Assembly: GCF_011604685.1 (NCBI RefSeq)
Contig: NZ_CP050063.1
Span: forward strand, 1,944,501-2,008,500
Source: Spirosoma aureum
GTDB lineage: Bacteria; Bacteroidota; Bacteroidia; Cytophagales; Spirosomataceae
Direction of reading: 5' to 3'
Length of the DNA: 64,000 bases
Part shown: positions 28,460 through 37,560 of the stretch, piece by piece
How positions within the stretch are numbered: position 1 is the stretch's first letter
Layout of the letters: each line of letters opens with the position of its first letter
Notes under the pieces: model-generated
The model's database searches: none
Seen by the model: only the letters and a program-made list of their open reading frames with translations
What the model was told of the DNA's origin: nothing
Made by a program: the position numbers and the translations under genes

Positions 28460-29071
28460 ATGAAAACGATCTCTGCCTTCTTGGCTTCATACAGCCTGGT
28501 TGCCGTTGTTATGGCCCAAACGCCTACTGTACCTTCGCCCGACGTGCAGATTAAGGCTGCGATTCTGGCTGCTCCGGCAGATAAACGCGATGGAGCGACT
28601 GTATATGGTTATACCGCGAAGAATGAGTTTGTCGTACTTCGGAAAGGGACAAACGAACTGATTTGTCTGGCCGACGACCCAGCCCAGAAAGGTTTGAGTG
28701 TATCCTGCTACCATCGCGATTTAGATCCGTTTATGGAGCGGGGCCGGATTTTGAAAAAGGAAGGTAAAAAACCAGCCGAAATTCTGGCTATTCGCGAACA
28801 GGAAACCAAGGATAAGAAGTTAATGATGCCCACTCATCCATCGACGTTGTTTTCGTATACGGCAAAAGATGAGAACTATGATGTTGCCACTGGTGACGTG
28901 AAAGACGGTTATTTACGCTATGTCGTTTACATTCCCTATGCAACTGCCGAAAGCACCGGGCTTCCTCTAAAACCCGAAGCGCCGGGTATGCCCTGGATTA
29001 TGGATCCGGGTACGCACCGGGCCCATATCATGATTAATCCGCCGGTATCAACAACGGCTGCTCATCATTGA
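28460..29071 (+). CDS. secreted protein of unknown function
   Basis: 203 residues with a signal peptide (SAFLASYSLVAVVMAQ). I do not recognise the family. Mature features: an early DVQIKAAILAAPADKRDGATVYGY, one pair of Cys (ELICLADDP and VSCYHRDLD) that could form a disulfide, and a C-terminal APGMPWIMDPGTHRAHIMI ending in HH. It follows the ABC exporter on the same strand after 62 bp and could be in its operon, but nothing else links them. Confidence 0.75.
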   Translation: MKTISAFLASYSLVAVVMAQTPTVPSPDVQIKAAILAAPADKRDGATVYGYTAKNEFVVLRKGTNELICLADDPAQKGLSVSCYHRDLDPFMERGRILKKEGKKPAEILAIREQETKDKKLMMPTHPSTLFSYTAKDENYDVATGDVKDGYLRYVVYIPYATAESTGLPLKPEAPGMPWIMDPGTHRAHIMINPPVSTTAAHH

Positions 29072-29137
29072 TTAAGCGATTATTATATATAACGTTTTCA
29101 CTAAAAATCGCCGTGTACTAAATCACCCAAGTACAGT

Positions 29138-29169
29138 TTTGGATAGGGGCTTTTGATTTCGCATTTTTG
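29138..29169 (+). promoter_or_regulatory. candidate promoter of the DUF5723 gene
   Basis: TTTG at 29138-29141 and CATTTTTG at 29162-29169 (one mismatch to TAnnTTTG), spacer 20 bases, ending 21 bases before the chosen ATG. Confidence 0.45.
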
Positions 29170-29190
29170 CCAGTATATCATGCCTCCTCT

Positions 29191-31272
29191 ATGCCCAAAC
29201 GTCTACTTATTGGTATTCTTTGTTTAGTGCCTGGTTTTCTGATTGCGCAGCGGATGACTGGTTATCAGCTTAGTAATTATGCTGGCACCAATGGGTTATC
29301 TTTAAATCCATCTTCTATTGCTGATTCTCGCTGGGGGACTTACGTTAATATAGGAACAGTATCGTTTCAGGCTGCCAATCAGCCTCGCGTGCCATTGGCG
29401 ACGCTTTTTTTTGCTCAAGCTAATATTAAACTGCATGGGCAGAACCTGGCCATGAAAGAAGTTGATATGCATGGGCCGGGGGCTATGTATCAATTGCCTA
29501 ATAATCATGCATTTGCGGTTACTACCCGATATCGGTCCGATCTTAATCTGACCGGGGCTTTTGATCTGATCGACTGGTTTCAGGGAAGCACAGCGCCCCT
29601 GGCAGATATTAACCGCTCGGCCCATTTGACATCAACCGCTTTCGGTGAAATTGCTTTGTCCTATGCACTGCCAATAATCGTTAAGGATCATCATTTTGTG
29701 AAGGCGGGCGGAACCTATAAATACATTCGTGGTCTGCAAACAACAGAACTAGCAGCAAATGGTAAATTCGGGGCACCTTCGGATTGGCTCGGCTATTCGC
29801 TCAATAGCCTGACAACGACCTATTCAGACCTCATAACACTAAATCAACTGACTTTCGGCGATGCGCTTTTTGGGAAAATACCCGGAACAGGCAATGGCTT
29901 CGATATCGGATTGACGTACGAATTCAGACCGGAGACCGAGTCGTTTTACTACCCAATGGATGGCAAAACACTTGTGGACGCATCGGCAACAAAATATAAG
30001 TTCAGGTTCGGACTGTCGCTGCTGGATATTGGCAGTATCCGGTATAAAAATGCCAGTTCCTGGATGGTTCAGCCGCGAGAAGGTACGCTGCTTCAGTCGG
30101 AGATAAAACCGCCCAGAACACCTACACAGGTCAGAGATGCCGTAGCCCGATCGCTGGGAATTGTACCCGAAGGCACAATTGGTGATCTGACAGTGAAACT
30201 ACCCCAGACTTTGTCGGTTCAACTGGATGCTCAGGTCCGTAAGAACTGGTTTGTTGGCGCTGCCTGGTGGAAACCCACCCGACCATCGGCCGATCGGGCG
30301 GCCATTGCTCAGCATCGGGCTGAACTTATAACATTCGGACCTCGCTATGAATCGGCAGGTCTGGAGTTTTCGGCGATGGTAAATTACTGGCGGGAATTGG
30401 GCAAGGTATCGCTTGGTACGCACGTTCGGTATGGCATGTTCACGATCGGAAGCGATAATTTAGTTGGGTTCATTACAGATAACGGAATGTCAGCACATCT
30501 CTTCGCGGGTGTAACATGGTCAATTGGAGCAAAACGGCCGAGAGATAGTGATGGAGATCATGTTTCTGACCAGCGTGATTTTTGTCCATCCGTTCCGGGT
30601 GTCTGGCTTTTTCAGGGCTGTCCCGATACGGATAATGATGGCATTCAGGATAAAGACGACAACTGCCCCCAGGATGCCGGACCTAAATCGAACAAAGGCT
30701 GCCCCGATTCTGATGGTGACGGAATTCTCGATAAAAATGATGCCTGCCCTCATGAACCCGGACCGGCCAAATATAAGGGTTGCCCAGATACCGACGGTGA
30801 TGGGATTGCTAATAACGAAGATGAATGCCCGGCTGTGGCTGGCCCGGCAGCTTTGGCCGGTTGTCCGGATACAGATGGCGATGGACTTCGCGATCATCAG
30901 GATACCTGTCCAAACGAAGCCGGGTTAAAGGAGCTTGACGGCTGTGCGTTGAAAGCTGTAGCCAATAAAGATACTACCTTGTCTGAACAGGATCGGGTGT
31001 TCGTTAGCCAGTTAGTGAAGAGCTGGTTACGTGGGGTTCAGGGAAATAAGGCAGTTTTGGAGCAACTAAAAACGTACCTGACAGCTAACCCAACCCGATT
31101 AATAATGCTGGAGTTTTTGGGCGGAAATGAGGAGCAGTTAGTACGGGTGGCCACACTTTTTAAAGACGATCTGGGAGTCTATTTCGGTACTGCCGACCGT
31201 TTCCGATTTACGGTAAACGTGCTTACAGGACAAGCGCCCGGCCTGGCGGTAAAACTGGGAAATAGTCAGTAG
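29191..31272 (+). CDS. DUF5723-like outer-membrane protein with thrombospondin type 3 repeats
   Basis: About 693 residues. A signal peptide ([16 protein letters not shown]) is followed by [27 protein letters not shown], the N-terminal pattern of DUF5723 outer-membrane proteins of Bacteroidota, and about 430 residues of barrel-like strands. Next come five Asp-rich TSP3-type repeats ([45 protein letters not shown] and so on) that probably bind Ca2+. The C-terminal 100 residues sit where an OmpA domain is usual after TSP3 repeats, but lack its motifs (no HTD-x-G, no NRRVE), so this tail is unassigned. The ATG at 29191 is preferred over an upstream TTG at 29167. Confidence 0.82.
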   Translation: MPKRLLIGILCLVPGFLIAQRMTGYQLSNYAGTNGLSLNPSSIADSRWGTYVNIGTVSFQAANQPRVPLATLFFAQANIKLHGQNLAMKEVDMHGPGAMYQLPNNHAFAVTTRYRSDLNLTGAFDLIDWFQGSTAPLADINRSAHLTSTAFGEIALSYALPIIVKDHHFVKAGGTYKYIRGLQTTELAANGKFGAPSDWLGYSLNSLTTTYSDLITLNQLTFGDALFGKIPGTGNGFDIGLTYEFRPETESFYYPMDGKTLVDASATKYKFRFGLSLLDIGSIRYKNASSWMVQPREGTLLQSEIKPPRTPTQVRDAVARSLGIVPEGTIGDLTVKLPQTLSVQLDAQVRKNWFVGAAWWKPTRPSADRAAIAQHRAELITFGPRYESAGLEFSAMVNYWRELGKVSLGTHVRYGMFTIGSDNLVGFITDNGMSAHLFAGVTWSIGAKRPRDSDGDHVSDQRDFCPSVPGVWLFQGCPDTDNDGIQDKDDNCPQDAGPKSNKGCPDSDGDGILDKNDACPHEPGPAKYKGCPDTDGDGIANNEDECPAVAGPAALAGCPDTDGDGLRDHQDTCPNEAGLKELDGCALKAVANKDTTLSEQDRVFVSQLVKSWLRGVQGNKAVLEQLKTYLTANPTRLIMLEFLGGNEEQLVRVATLFKDDLGVYFGTADRFRFTVNVLTGQAPGLAVKLGNSQ

Positions 31273-31305
31273 CAAATCGATGTCGGTAAAAGATTGTCTG
31301 ACTTG

Positions 31306-32301
31306 CTAACGATGCGATTCTTTACCGGGCCAGTTCCATGTTTTCAGATCATCGCTCCAGGCAATCCCGATTGATGCATTTTTATCAAAATTACCAGCTT
31401 CTTCGGTCAATGGACCCGAACCGTGAAAGAACATGACGTATTTCCCGAACTGAGGTTCGTTCTTCATGTTCAGCACCGTACCTGCGGTTAGTCTGCCTCT
31501 GGCCCAGGGCCAATCTGCCTGCCCTAACGTAATGAGGCTACCCCAATCTTTCCAGGTTCGTAAATCGGTTGAGCGCTTAATAGCTATCCCATTTTTAGGC
31601 GAATGAATCAATACGTACTCGTTATTCTCGACCAGCACGCAGGCATTTTCGCCAGAATCTGTATGCCCGGAGTAGGTCCAGTCGTGGAGGTCATAGGAAT
31701 AAGACATACTCACCCCATTCTGCTTATAAAAACACCACCATTTGCCGGGTTCATCTTTGTCGGCCAGTAGATAGGGATCGATCATTCGGCCCATGTCGTG
31801 TTCTGACACAGTTGGTCCTTTAACACGCATAAGTTCGGGCTGGCTCCAATAACGCAGGTCGCTGCTTCGGATGGTAAAAAGCCGGGCATCACCGCTGCCG
31901 AATCGGGGCATTTGCTGAACTGTGTAATCAGGGCGAGGGTAAGTTTGCAGGCAAAGAATCCATTCGTTATTGTATCGAATAATATTGCCGGGGCTACTGT
32001 AATCGAGACGTTGGTCGCGGGGTGTCAAAATCTGTATCTGCGACCAGCGACGCAGGTCTTTGGATTGACTCATGGCTGTATAAGAATATACCTTACCGCC
32101 CTCTTCGATCCGTACGAGAGTAAAAAAGAGGTACATTGTGTTGTTGTAATAAAGTATTGCCGGGTCGCGATAAGCCGTATGGTCATCACCCTGAAACAGA
32201 ACGGGCGAGGGTATTTTAGTAAGTATGTTCTTAGGTGTATCCTGGGTCGATACCGTTAAAAGTTGCCAGCCTATATACAGCCAAAGTAGTAAGATGTGCA
32301 T
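31306..32301 (-). CDS. secreted five-bladed propeller protein, GH43/GH32-like
   Basis: 331 residues with a signal peptide (LLLWLYIGWQLLTVST). The rest repeats the strand pattern of glycosidase families with a five-bladed propeller: TAYRDPAILYYNNTMYLFFT (Asp46 is the likely general base position), SKDLRRWSQ, SSDLRYWSQPEL, DLHDWTYSG and STDLRTWKDWG. Such families cleave arabinans, xylans or fructans, but some members are only carbohydrate-binding or phosphorylases (GH130), so the activity is open. No SusC/SusD pair is nearby. It is converging with the DUF5723 gene on its left and divergent from the OmpA-type gene on its right. Confidence 0.7.
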   Translation of the reverse strand: MHILLLWLYIGWQLLTVSTQDTPKNILTKIPSPVLFQGDDHTAYRDPAILYYNNTMYLFFTLVRIEEGGKVYSYTAMSQSKDLRRWSQIQILTPRDQRLDYSSPGNIIRYNNEWILCLQTYPRPDYTVQQMPRFGSGDARLFTIRSSDLRYWSQPELMRVKGPTVSEHDMGRMIDPYLLADKDEPGKWWCFYKQNGVSMSYSYDLHDWTYSGHTDSGENACVLVENNEYVLIHSPKNGIAIKRSTDLRTWKDWGSLITLGQADWPWARGRLTAGTVLNMKNEPQFGKYVMFFHGSGPLTEEAGNFDKNASIGIAWSDDLKTWNWPGKESHR

Positions 32302-32386
32302 ACGATTTTACCTGTTAACGATCTGATTGGACGACTAATAAACTGTTCGTATTTTGATGTTATCGCACCTGCATAATTAAAAATAG

Positions 32387-33967
32387 ATGACGAACTCAAT
32401 AAGCCGCGTTCGGGTAAGTATAATCACCTGTTTAGTATTCCCGGCCATTCTGGTTTCGGATTTATGGGCGAAGGGCCGATTGAATTTTTGGGCCAATAGT
32501 CAGCTCATCAATAGAACCGCTTATGAAGCAGACAATATAATTCCTAACGATTTTCGACTACGATTTATACATACCGAAGGTAAGGCCGATAATATTGCCG
32601 TTGTGACAAAAGGTGGTTCAGCACCTGTGTCAGATACAGTTTCTGCACCGACTACAACGGCATGTCAGCCAGCCACTGCGTACGTACCACGGGCTCATTC
32701 AGCCGAAAAACCGAATGCTTCGGCCCAACTGGCGGTAACCATTCAGGTAATTGATTCTCAAACGAAGGAGCCGGTTCCTGGCGGGGAGTTGAGCGTGACC
32801 GACCAGGCCCATCAGAGGTTGACACCCGTATTTGACAGTCTCAATCGACAGTTTAATGTGTCGGTAGCGTCAGGCACCGCACTTACTATTCTGGCATCTG
32901 CTTCCGATTATGTATCCGCTAAAATACAATTAGCCAATGTGATTGCTCCGCGACGGATTACGATGAAGTTGATGAAGCTAAAGCCTACTGTGCTGACTAT
33001 CAAAGTGTTCTCGGTGGATATTCGTCAGCCTCTCGCATCGGCCGTAGTCAGTATTACCTCCCGAATTACGGGTAAAGCTGAGCGGTTCGAATTACCTACC
33101 GGTCGACTTGAACGTACATTTACAACCGATGATGATCTTGACATTCAGGTTAGTGCAGTGGGCTATACGTCCATAAACCGACGATTAGCTATTGATGTCC
33201 CATTGTCAGGCAAGCTTTATGAATTCGATGCTGAACTAGATAAAATTACGCTTAGTCTGACCATTAAGGTGGTCGACAATCAAACAGGGAAAGCAGTGTC
33301 GGGAGCCACATTCATACTTATTGGCCCAACCGGAACTCCACCGATTCCCATAAAAATAGACCTTGCAACCGGTCTGGCTACGGCAGCTATACCCGGTAAA
33401 GGAATCTATAAACTGACCAGTACAGCTCCAGGCTATGAGGGTGTTACACGGTCGTTGACCCTGGATAAAGAACAAAATGAGGTATTGGTTAAATTGTTGG
33501 CTAAATCGCCTGCTACTGCTGAAAAAACGCTATTATCCAAAGGTCAGCCAACCGATAAAGCGGCAACGGAAACAGCCGCTTTATCGGTATCCTCTGTCAC
33601 AACAAAAACCTTTGGCGTCATTGAAAAAGGTAAAAGCATTCGCCTGAACAGGATTTATTTCGATCAGAGCAGTCCTGTTCTACGGCCAGAATCGTATACG
33701 GAACTTAACCAGTTGTTCGATGTGCTGTCGCAGTATCCATCACTGCGCATCGAAATACGGGGTCATACCGATAACCAGGGCGATTTTGATCTGAATACGC
33801 AGCTTTCCCGCGATCGTTGTCAGGCCGTGGTTAACTATCTGGTTGGTAAAGGAATCCGTAAAAATCGACTAAAGGCCGTCGGGCGCGGATCGCTGGACCC
33901 CGTTGCTCCCAATAACAATAAAGAGAACCGGAAGAAAAACAGGCGGGTAGAGTTTATGGTACTCTAA
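32387..33967 (+). CDS. OmpA family protein with carboxypeptidase-regulatory-like repeats
   Basis: 526 residues. An N-terminal hydrophobic stretch (IITCLVFPAILVSDLWA) looks like a signal peptide. Three related beta-sandwich units follow (AVTIQVIDSQTKEPVPGGEL; LTIKVFSVDIRQPLASAVV; LTIKVVDNQTGKAVSGATF). The last 110 residues form an OmpA C-terminal domain: IYFDQSSPVLRPESYTELNQ, IRGHTDNQGDFDLN with the peptidoglycan-binding Asp, and NRRVEFMVL with the conserved Arg. It likely ties an outer-membrane or periplasmic complex to the cell wall. It overlaps in domain content with the PorE-like protein but lacks TPR and propeller parts. Confidence 0.85.
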   Translation: MTNSISRVRVSIITCLVFPAILVSDLWAKGRLNFWANSQLINRTAYEADNIIPNDFRLRFIHTEGKADNIAVVTKGGSAPVSDTVSAPTTTACQPATAYVPRAHSAEKPNASAQLAVTIQVIDSQTKEPVPGGELSVTDQAHQRLTPVFDSLNRQFNVSVASGTALTILASASDYVSAKIQLANVIAPRRITMKLMKLKPTVLTIKVFSVDIRQPLASAVVSITSRITGKAERFELPTGRLERTFTTDDDLDIQVSAVGYTSINRRLAIDVPLSGKLYEFDAELDKITLSLTIKVVDNQTGKAVSGATFILIGPTGTPPIPIKIDLATGLATAAIPGKGIYKLTSTAPGYEGVTRSLTLDKEQNEVLVKLLAKSPATAEKTLLSKGQPTDKAATETAALSVSSVTTKTFGVIEKGKSIRLNRIYFDQSSPVLRPESYTELNQLFDVLSQYPSLRIEIRGHTDNQGDFDLNTQLSRDRCQAVVNYLVGKGIRKNRLKAVGRGSLDPVAPNNNKENRKKNRRVEFMVL

Positions 33968-33994
33968 CCTGAATCGCGTCGATAGACTTTACCG

Positions 33995-35389
33995 TCATGC
34001 GGATTTTTTGGGCTCCGGGCCACGAAATGCATCTTTTTTATCGACTTCAGCGAGCTTTACGGGCCGCCCTTCCCGCGCCGATCGGTAAATAGCTTCCATG
34101 ATTTTCTGGTCCTGAAGGCCTTCTTCACCCGGCGTAAAGGGTCGTTTGTTCTCAAGGATGCATTCCGAGAAATGATCCATTTCGGCTGCAAACTGGTCCT
34201 GATCGCTAATTTTGTGCTGAATAACCTGATTTTCTTTTCCCTGTGCCTGGCTCGTTTCTAACTGCAAACCCGTATAGGGAAATGCCGGGTCCATTTTGAT
34301 CCAGCCCGTATCGGCCAGCACCTTGTAGTTTTTGTCGTCGTGATGGCCATAACTGGTAGCACAACTGGTTTGTACTCCACTCGGGAATTTCATGAGCCAG
34401 TTGACCTGTTCTTCAACTTCCTTAAACCGAGGATCATTAGGTGTGCTATGAACATAACCGACTACTTCGGTTGGTTCTTCACCCAGTAGATATCGAATTG
34501 TGTTCAGGCAGTATAAACCAACGTCGGGTAACGAACCTCCACCGGCCAGCGCCTTTTTAAACCGCCAATGGTCCGGGTTATCGGAGTTTTGCCCGTTGTT
34601 AGCCATGATGGACTTAACCTTGCCGAATTGTTCTTTCTGAATCATTTCACGGACAATCCGGTGATGTGGTTCATATTGAATCCGATACGCAATCATTAGT
34701 TTACGGCCCGCTTTCTGGCAGGCATCGATCATCGACTGGCATTCCTGGGCGCTATTCGCCATTGGCTTTTCGCAGAGAATATGCTTGCCTGCCTGTGCCC
34801 CTCTGATTGTATATTCGGCATGCATCCCGTTAGGAAGCACAATGTATATGGCCTGAACTTCTTTATTCTCGCGTAGTTTATCGTAATCGGCGTAGTTGTA
34901 GCAGCTCTCTTTTCTGACGCCGTATTGGGCGGCTACTTTCTGCATTTTTTCGGGGCTACCGCTTACTAAAGCCACCACTTTAGATTTTTTGCAAGCACCA
35001 AAAGCCGGTAGAATCTGATTTAGTGTCAGATGGCCCAGGCCAACCAGCGCATAGCCAATGCGCTGATCTTGAGGTAAAGGGCTTGGCGTTGGTGATTCCT
35101 CCTGTTCTGTTTTTGCTTTGATTTGTTCCAGCTCTATCGGCTTAGTAGAATCGGCAGGCACTTTGGCCGGTGGAGAAGTAGCCGGTAATTTGGGTACGGG
35201 TCCGCTGGTTGTATTGACAGTTGCGGAAACCGATGAGTTGTTTTCGGGCTTTTTATCGCACCCAAGAAGTGCACTGCCGACTGCGCCAGCAACCAGACCT
35301 TGACCAGCTGTTTTTAGGAATTTTTGCCGGGATACCATCGGCAAACGGGACTGATCGAGCAAATCAACCAGATGATCAATCGATTTCAT
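33995..35389 (-). CDS. exported Gfo/Idh/MocA oxidoreductase, glucose-fructose oxidoreductase-like
   Basis: 464 residues. N-terminus: SRQKFLKTAGQGLVAGAVGS, resembling a Tat signal with Arg-Gln in place of Arg-Arg, ending in a lipobox-like ALLGC. A low-complexity linker rich in Pro, Thr, Ser and Lys (about residues 48-108) comes next. The NAD(P)-binding domain starts YALVGLGHLTLNQILPAF; the EKP motif (HILCEKPMAN) and GGGSLPDVGLYCLN follow. A Tyr in the last motif, where many relatives have His, is the pattern of glucose-fructose oxidoreductase. It probably acts outside the cytoplasm with tightly bound cofactor. The start could also be Met18, directly before the SRQKF motif. Confidence 0.85.
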   Translation of the reverse strand: MKSIDHLVDLLDQSRLPMVSRQKFLKTAGQGLVAGAVGSALLGCDKKPENNSSVSATVNTTSGPVPKLPATSPPAKVPADSTKPIELEQIKAKTEQEESPTPSPLPQDQRIGYALVGLGHLTLNQILPAFGACKKSKVVALVSGSPEKMQKVAAQYGVRKESCYNYADYDKLRENKEVQAIYIVLPNGMHAEYTIRGAQAGKHILCEKPMANSAQECQSMIDACQKAGRKLMIAYRIQYEPHHRIVREMIQKEQFGKVKSIMANNGQNSDNPDHWRFKKALAGGGSLPDVGLYCLNTIRYLLGEEPTEVVGYVHSTPNDPRFKEVEEQVNWLMKFPSGVQTSCATSYGHHDDKNYKVLADTGWIKMDPAFPYTGLQLETSQAQGKENQVIQHKISDQDQFAAEMDHFSECILENKRPFTPGEEGLQDQKIMEAIYRSAREGRPVKLAEVDKKDAFRGPEPKKSA

Positions 35390-35624
35390 AACGTTGTAGT
35401 TTTGCTAACGCAACCTGCCTACAACCGCTTTGTTAAGAAAAGTAAGCCATTGATCGCATGTGGCCCACTGTTGACCCGTCACTATCATTCTGTTCGTTTC
35501 TTCCTGATTGACGCGCTTTGTATTGATGAAATGAAACAGCTTTTACGGCATGGGACTGATCTTCAGGTGATTATTGATCTAATTTTTACAGTCAGATCGA
35601 TAACCACCCGAAGACAGCGTTAGC

Positions 35625-36386
35625 TTACTTAATCGGAGAATAATCCGTTGGTTTCATGTAAACCGATTCCACCTTTGTGGTTAACGGTCCATTTTTTTCT
35701 GATTCTGCTTTTACCTTAACCCAGACCGGATCTTTGCGAAATTCGTCGAAATGGGCTTTGCCTTCAGCTTCACTCGGGTGAGCCAAAATATAGACCAGCT
35801 TTGGCTGACCGCCATCTTTCTCCTGCGTTGTCCAATAGCCAATGTGTGTCATACCATGGTTACTGAACAGTTTTATCGTATGATCGCGGAAACGAGTCAG
35901 CAGGGCAGGTAGTTTGTCGGGAGCTGGCGTATAGGTCCGTAATTCGAACGTACGGGCGGGTGATTTTACACCGGTTTTTACTTCGGGAGAAATATCCGAT
36001 TCGGTCATGAATATCTGATCCACATGGTCGACCAGCTTGCCATTGGCTTCGGTTTTGGCCACCACTGCTTTCCATTCCGGATCACTACTAAATGCTTTCC
36101 AGGACGCGTCACGCGCTTCGCGGCTTGGATAGGCCAGAATGTAAATTAACTCTTTGCGCGATGTATCGGTTGGAGTCCAGTATCCGATATTTTCCATCCC
36201 ATGCTTCTCGAAAATTTTTGTCGTGTATTGCCGGAAGCGGTCAACAATTTCGGCATACTTACCCGGCGTTGGATAATAAATCCTCACCTCATAAAATTTG
36301 GAACTGGGCTTTCCTGGGCTGACAATAGCCAATGTTGCTGTACTGAATAGCAAGCCAAACGTGAGTAGTGAATACAGTTTGAACAT
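35625..36386 (-). CDS. secreted double NIPSNAP domain protein
   Basis: 253 residues: a signal peptide (LLTFGLLFSTATLA) and two NIPSNAP-type ferredoxin-like domains. The first (about 31-130) begins FYEVRIYYPTPGKYAEIVDRF and has HGMENIGYWTPTD; the second (about 146-245) begins FELRTYTPAPDKLPALLTRF and has HGMTHIGYWTTQEKDG. The two halves are clear internal duplicates. Function of exported bacterial NIPSNAP proteins is not known. It is followed by the GFOR-like gene on the same strand after a 235-base gap with no clear signal. Confidence 0.85.
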   Translation of the reverse strand: MFKLYSLLTFGLLFSTATLAIVSPGKPSSKFYEVRIYYPTPGKYAEIVDRFRQYTTKIFEKHGMENIGYWTPTDTSRKELIYILAYPSREARDASWKAFSSDPEWKAVVAKTEANGKLVDHVDQIFMTESDISPEVKTGVKSPARTFELRTYTPAPDKLPALLTRFRDHTIKLFSNHGMTHIGYWTTQEKDGGQPKLVYILAHPSEAEGKAHFDEFRKDPVWVKVKAESEKNGPLTTKVESVYMKPTDYSPIK

Positions 36387-36473
36387 AGTGTTATTTACGA
36401 AAAGGAATGGCTGGCAAATTACTCTATTTTTAAATGATTATTTAGTAAAATAATCAGACTATAGAGTCGAGGC

Positions 36474-36503
36474 TTGTAAAACAGCAATGAAGTTCTATTT
36501 TTG
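36474..36503 (+). promoter_or_regulatory. candidate promoter of the alpha-E gene
   Basis: TTG at 36474-36476 and TATTTTTG at 36496-36503, spacer 19 bases, a full match to the Bacteroidota promoter pattern; the ATG follows 37 bases later. Confidence 0.6.
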
Positions 36504-36539
36504 TTAGTCACCCTCCGTGATAACCCAATTATTTAACTT

Positions 36540-37502
36540 ATGCTGAGCCGCGTTGCCAACTCTGTTTACTGGATGCATCGCTACATTGAACGGGCTGAAA
36601 ATTATGCCCGCTTCATGAGCGTTAACTTCAATCTGGCCCTCGATTTACCACCTAATGTGAATCAGCAGTGGGAGCCTCTGCTCATCGCAACGGCCGATAA
36701 CTACCTGTTTGACAAGTACTATAAGCAGCCAACGCGTGAGAATGTCATTCATTTTATGACTTTTGAAAAGCGTAACCCCAACTCCATTGTTTCGTGCCTG
36801 AGTAACGCTCGCGAGAATGCCCGGACGATCCGCGAAGTTATTTCGAAGGAGATGTGGGAACACCTCAATCAGTTTTACCTGAAAGTCCGCGAAACATCAC
36901 CAAAGCAGCAATGGGGCGAGGTGCAAACGCAAAGTTTTTTCACGGATATTCGCAACGATACGCAGCTCTTTTACGGCATTATCGATGCGACCATTACCCG
37001 TAATGAAGCCTGGCATTTTGGGCGGCTTGGTCGATTTCTGGAGCGTGCCGATAAAACATCACGCTTTCTGGATGTGAAATATTTTACCTTATTGCCTGAA
37101 ATTGAAGCGGTCGGTTCTACCCTCGACCTGATGATCTGGTCGGCGGTGCTGAAGTCGGTTAGCGCCTACAATATGCACCGTCAGCAGTATCGTTCACTGA
37201 CGCCATCGAGCATTGTTGAGTTCCTCATCCTGGATAAAATGTTTCCCCGTGCCGTTGCCCACTGTATTAGGCAGGCTGAGTTATCGCTCTACGAAATTTC
37301 GGGAAATAATATTTCTCATGGCTTCGGGAATACGGCTGAGCGAACGCTCTCCAAACTACGTGCGGAGATTGAATTTACCGAGACTGCAGATGTCTTTAAG
37401 GCAGGATTACATCAGTATCTGGATCATTTTCAGACGCGTACGAATGAGATTGGGGCTTCCATTTTCGAAACCTATTTCGATCTAAAGCCGGTGGAAGTAT
37501 AA
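36540..37502 (+). CDS. alpha-E domain protein (DUF403)
   Basis: 320-residue, mostly helical protein starting MLSRVANSVYWMHRYIERAENYARF, the hallmark of the alpha-E family; further family marks are ARTIREVISKEMWEHLN, FGRLGRFLERADKTSRFLDVKY and FPRAVAHC. In other bacteria alpha-E proteins sit beside a circularly permuted ATP-grasp enzyme and a transglutaminase-like protein, and are thought to be part of a peptide or amide-bond-forming system. Here neither partner is adjacent: a NIPSNAP gene lies upstream on the other strand and a histidine kinase converges from the right. The product is probably cytosolic. Confidence 0.9.
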   Translation: MLSRVANSVYWMHRYIERAENYARFMSVNFNLALDLPPNVNQQWEPLLIATADNYLFDKYYKQPTRENVIHFMTFEKRNPNSIVSCLSNARENARTIREVISKEMWEHLNQFYLKVRETSPKQQWGEVQTQSFFTDIRNDTQLFYGIIDATITRNEAWHFGRLGRFLERADKTSRFLDVKYFTLLPEIEAVGSTLDLMIWSAVLKSVSAYNMHRQQYRSLTPSSIVEFLILDKMFPRAVAHCIRQAELSLYEISGNNISHGFGNTAERTLSKLRAEIEFTETADVFKAGLHQYLDHFQTRTNEIGASIFETYFDLKPVEV

Positions 37503-37510
37503 GACAAAAA

Positions 37511-37560
37511 CCAGTTTTCAGCCGGTAGTCGATTAGAGGCTATAGCCTGCTGAAAACTGG
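37511..37560. terminator. hairpin shared by converging alpha-E and kinase genes
   Basis: CCAGTTTTCAGC (37511-37522) pairs perfectly with GCTGAAAACTGG (37549-37560). The right arm is inside the last codons of the kinase gene and the kinase stop lies in the loop, so the terminator overlaps coding sequence. GGCTATAGCC in the loop can form a small inner stem. Confidence 0.6.

Noticed and set aside
35571..35603. Weak hairpin after the NIPSNAP gene
   Set aside because: Imperfect 10-base AT-rich stem with a mismatch; not convincing as a terminator.
35324..35623. 99-codon plus-strand frame in the gap between the GFOR-like and NIPSNAP genes
   Set aside because: It starts inside the 5' end of the GFOR-like gene on the other strand and shows no motif, signal peptide or promoter.
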